From contig JAFCIZ010000006.1 in assembly GCA_017871115.1 (NCBI GenBank), positions 310,001-374,000 of the forward strand: 64,000 bases of DNA. The letters are read 5' to 3'. Each line of letters starts with the position of its first letter. The stretch's first letter is position 1. Positions 61,701-64,000 of this stretch are shown here, in pieces. Position numbers and translations under genes: made by a program. Below the pieces are notes generated by a model. The model ran no database searches, was not told the origin of the DNA, and saw only the letters and a list, made by a program, of their open reading frames with translations. Source of the stretch: Cunninghamella blakesleeana. Its lineage: Eukaryota; Mucoromycota; Mucoromycetes; Mucorales; Cunninghamellaceae.

Positions 61701-63749
61701 CATAGCAAAATACGTAGTGCATTCAGCGTATGCGTTAATTACATCCTGAGAATTGAAGTTATCAATAGGGCTGCTAGATAAACCTTTCCAAAAATTGACA
61801 AATACATCCTTATAAAAATTAGGTTCTTCTTTCAACTAATATAAAAAAAATTAAATGAAAAAAGTCAGTAAGTTGAAAGTATTTATAATAATGAATACAT
61901 ATATATGATTCACCTTAGTTGGTAAATTAGCAAGTAAAGCGATTAGACTGGGGTAAGCTATTCCAGTAGAACCATTTAAACCAGAGCGAAGGAAATTGTA
62001 TAGTTTTGACAAAGGCGATTTCTTTTTACTAATTAGCATCCAAGAATCAGGAAATTCTATTTTTTTTTTAAAAAAAATAATTTAAAAATTCATTACACAT
62101 ACTTTTTTTACAAAAAAATATAAATAATATAAAGTTTTCTTACTTTTTGTCATTAGTAAAAGTGAATCCCACATTTCGGAATGAGAAGACACGTCTTTAT
62201 TCGAGAATACACTAGCATAAAATTCAGGACAAATAATTTCAAGTCGTGATTGAATCATTTCTAAAGAAAATAAATAATAATTTTTGAATTAAATAATATT
62301 GATTTCATTTTTCTTTTTCTTTTTTTTTTCCAGCTTTTTCTACTTGTAAGATTACCTGACCAATTAAGTATAAGCATTTTGATTAAATGGTAAACAGCTG
62401 TACGAAGGATTGGACTATCATGGCTGACTAATTTCCAAAAAGAAGGTGAATCAAATAATGCATTATAGTCAGTTGCCAATTTCATACGTTCATCTTCAGA
62501 AAGTGAATCTATTAATAAATATTTTTAGTGTATTAATATATTATTCATCACATTGTTAGTTAATTATTTTATTTTATTTTTTCTACTCATTACCTATAAG
62601 ATAGGTGATAGCATAAATACAGGACGCCATAACTCGAGCATATTTGGCGGTCATGTCTTCTGGAGATACATATCGAGCGTCACCTAAAGAAAGAGTATAC
62701 ATATATTTATAATAGCAGATGTAAATTAAGTTAATTTTTTTTAAGAAAATATTATATAATTTTTTTTTATGCATTACTTAAAGTTTCTACAGTTTTATTT
62801 AGCAGCATTTCTGTGACATATTCCAAAATATTCTTTTGACAAAATTTAAGTACTTCTTGACGTTTTTCTTCAGAAAAAATTGACTATTAATAATAATAAT
62901 AATAATAATAAAATACGGATGATTTAAAAAACAATAAATGTATTTTCAATGTATATATATAAAATCAATGATTAATCTTACTTCAAAAGATAGTTTTGAG
63001 GCTTTTGCTACATCTTTACTTTGATCAAACATAGATATTAACCAAGGGCCAATAAATTCTTTTAAATAAGGGGCTAACTTTTTTTTTGCATGAAGAGCTA
63101 TCTGTTGATGAATGTTGACAGTTGCAAGACGAACACGACGATCCACTTCTAATACAAGCTTATTATATAAAGTAACCTATAGTAAAAAAAAGGTACACGA
63201 GATTAATATTACAATAAACTTTAATAATAATAATAGTAATAAAATATTATATATATTTTACCCAAGTTGGTAAGATAGCACTGATAACATAAAGATGAGA
63301 ATTCAAATAAGAATCTAATTCTTCCAAAGCCTTTAACTTCGTTGTAGTATCACGTTTATTCATCTTTTTTATAACAAGTACTAATTCAGGATCCAAATCA
63401 GAAGTATCGCTTGCATCAGATCCAGGTGTCGCAGGTCTGGAAGAAGTTTGTATAGCAATCGAAGGACTAGCAAATTGAGCAAATCCACCTAAATTTGAAA
63501 ACGATAATGCCGTATTACTACTTTGTCCAGCCAATTCTGCTGCACGACTATTGTATCATAAGAGAAAAAAAAACATAAAATATAAAAAATAAGTCAAACG
63601 TGTTTCACCATTTTTTAACAAATAAAAATAATTTTATTTGTAATAAATGAAGAAATATTATATCCGTATAGTATAAGATTTGTTATTTACCTACTACTAG
63701 CAGCTTTCAAACTTCCTTTAGCTCTAGGTTGTTGCTTTGACTTCCCCAT
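56107..63749 (-). CDS. LTN1: Listerin E3 ubiquitin ligase
   Basis: RING E3 of the ribosome quality control complex; it ubiquitinates nascent chains stalled on 60S subunits. I joined 25 exons, all in phase, from ATG 63749 to TAA 56109-56107, giving about 1729 aa, the normal listerin size. The N-terminus reads MGKSKQQPRAKGS, then FSNLGGFAQFASP and the conserved DPELVLVIKKMNKRDTTTKL segment. A long HEAT/ARM-like helical middle follows. The C-terminus has an RWD-like region and a RING: CVICYSIISVLDRSIPTKQC, CRTCKNKFHASCLYKWF and CPLCRTVF. Large exons include 59768-58990, 60304-59860 and 56991-56552. The acceptor at 61585 is one of three closely spaced in-frame choices. No lesions were seen. Confidence 0.93.
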
Positions 63750-64000
63750 GGTGTATACTTTTTTTTTCCTGTAGAAAAATAGGAAATGAAAAAGAAAAGA
63801 AAAAAAAAACTGCGGTAATTTAAACTTTTTTTTAGGTTAAAAATTTTGTTTCCATTTTTTTTAAATTTTTTATTCTCCATTCAATTTTTTTTCATTCTCT
63901 CTTTCTTTTTTTTTTTTCTTATTAAATATTATTTATTATTATCTATAGATTTTTTTTATATACCTAAAAATATAAATATAAATATAAATATAAAATATAA
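63750..64000. other. LTN1 upstream region
   Basis: Poly-T/poly-A tracts and an (ATAAAT)n-like repeat at about 63970-63992. Likely LTN1 promoter; no other feature was seen. Confidence 0.5.

Overview
This is AT-rich nuclear DNA from a eukaryote, most likely an early-diverging filamentous fungus (Mucoromycota-like; inferred, not proven). The reasons are short GT-AG introns (mostly 45-150 nt) in nearly every gene, a fungal-type sterol C-14 reductase, a cytochrome b5/acyl-CoA dehydrogenase fusion, a Pfa3-type DHHC enzyme, and three classes of transposon. No rRNA, tRNA or CRISPR was found. All gene models were built by eye by joining exons in frame.

Layout. 1-~5253: 3' part of a Ty3/Gypsy LTR retrotransposon (gag end, protease-RT-RNase H, integrase, start of 3' LTR). 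6042-10789 (+): RNA polymerase III subunit RPC2, 13 exons. 11210-12774 (-): G-protein alpha subunit. 13305-16006 (+): WD40 protein with a disordered N-terminus, divergent from the G-alpha gene. 16252-18881 (-): cytochrome b5-acyl-CoA dehydrogenase fusion. 20201-20531 (-): Cox7a-like subunit. 21124-22036: dead MULE-type transposase. 22471-24354 (+): predicted mitochondrial membrane J-protein. 25154-27021 (+): ERG24. 27847-30577 (+): unrecognised membrane-anchored propeller-like protein. 31016-33003 (-): casein kinase I. 33811-~36260 (-): decayed MSH5. 37388-40753 (+): SEC18/NSF. 41040-41514 (+): Yippee. 41757-44485 (-): BRAP2/ETP1 RING-UBP protein. 44678-50244 (+): intact LINE with a 15-bp target-site duplication. 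50406-52118 (-): DHHC palmitoyltransferase. 53274-55325 (-): aldehyde dehydrogenase. 56107-63749 (-): listerin (LTN1/RKR1), 25 exons.

Most genes are unrelated housekeeping or signalling functions: Pol III transcription, vesicle fusion (SEC18), membrane targeting by palmitoylation, ribosome quality control (listerin), sterol synthesis, respiration and signalling. Neighbours often lie in convergent or divergent pairs with gaps of 240-530 bp; there is no sign of operons or a metabolic cluster.

The most interesting points concern the transposons and one dying gene. The Ty3 element has a canonical -1 slippery heptamer exactly in the gag/pol overlap. Its RNase H and integrase ORFs are separated by a 456-nt segment with good splice sites whose removal joins them in frame. 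The LINE is structurally complete, has an 11-nt 5' leader and a UAAUG stop/start overlap, and sits about 180 bp upstream of the ETP1 start codon. The meiotic gene MSH5 is recognisable over about 2.4 kb but carries several in-frame stops, including ones before and after Walker A.
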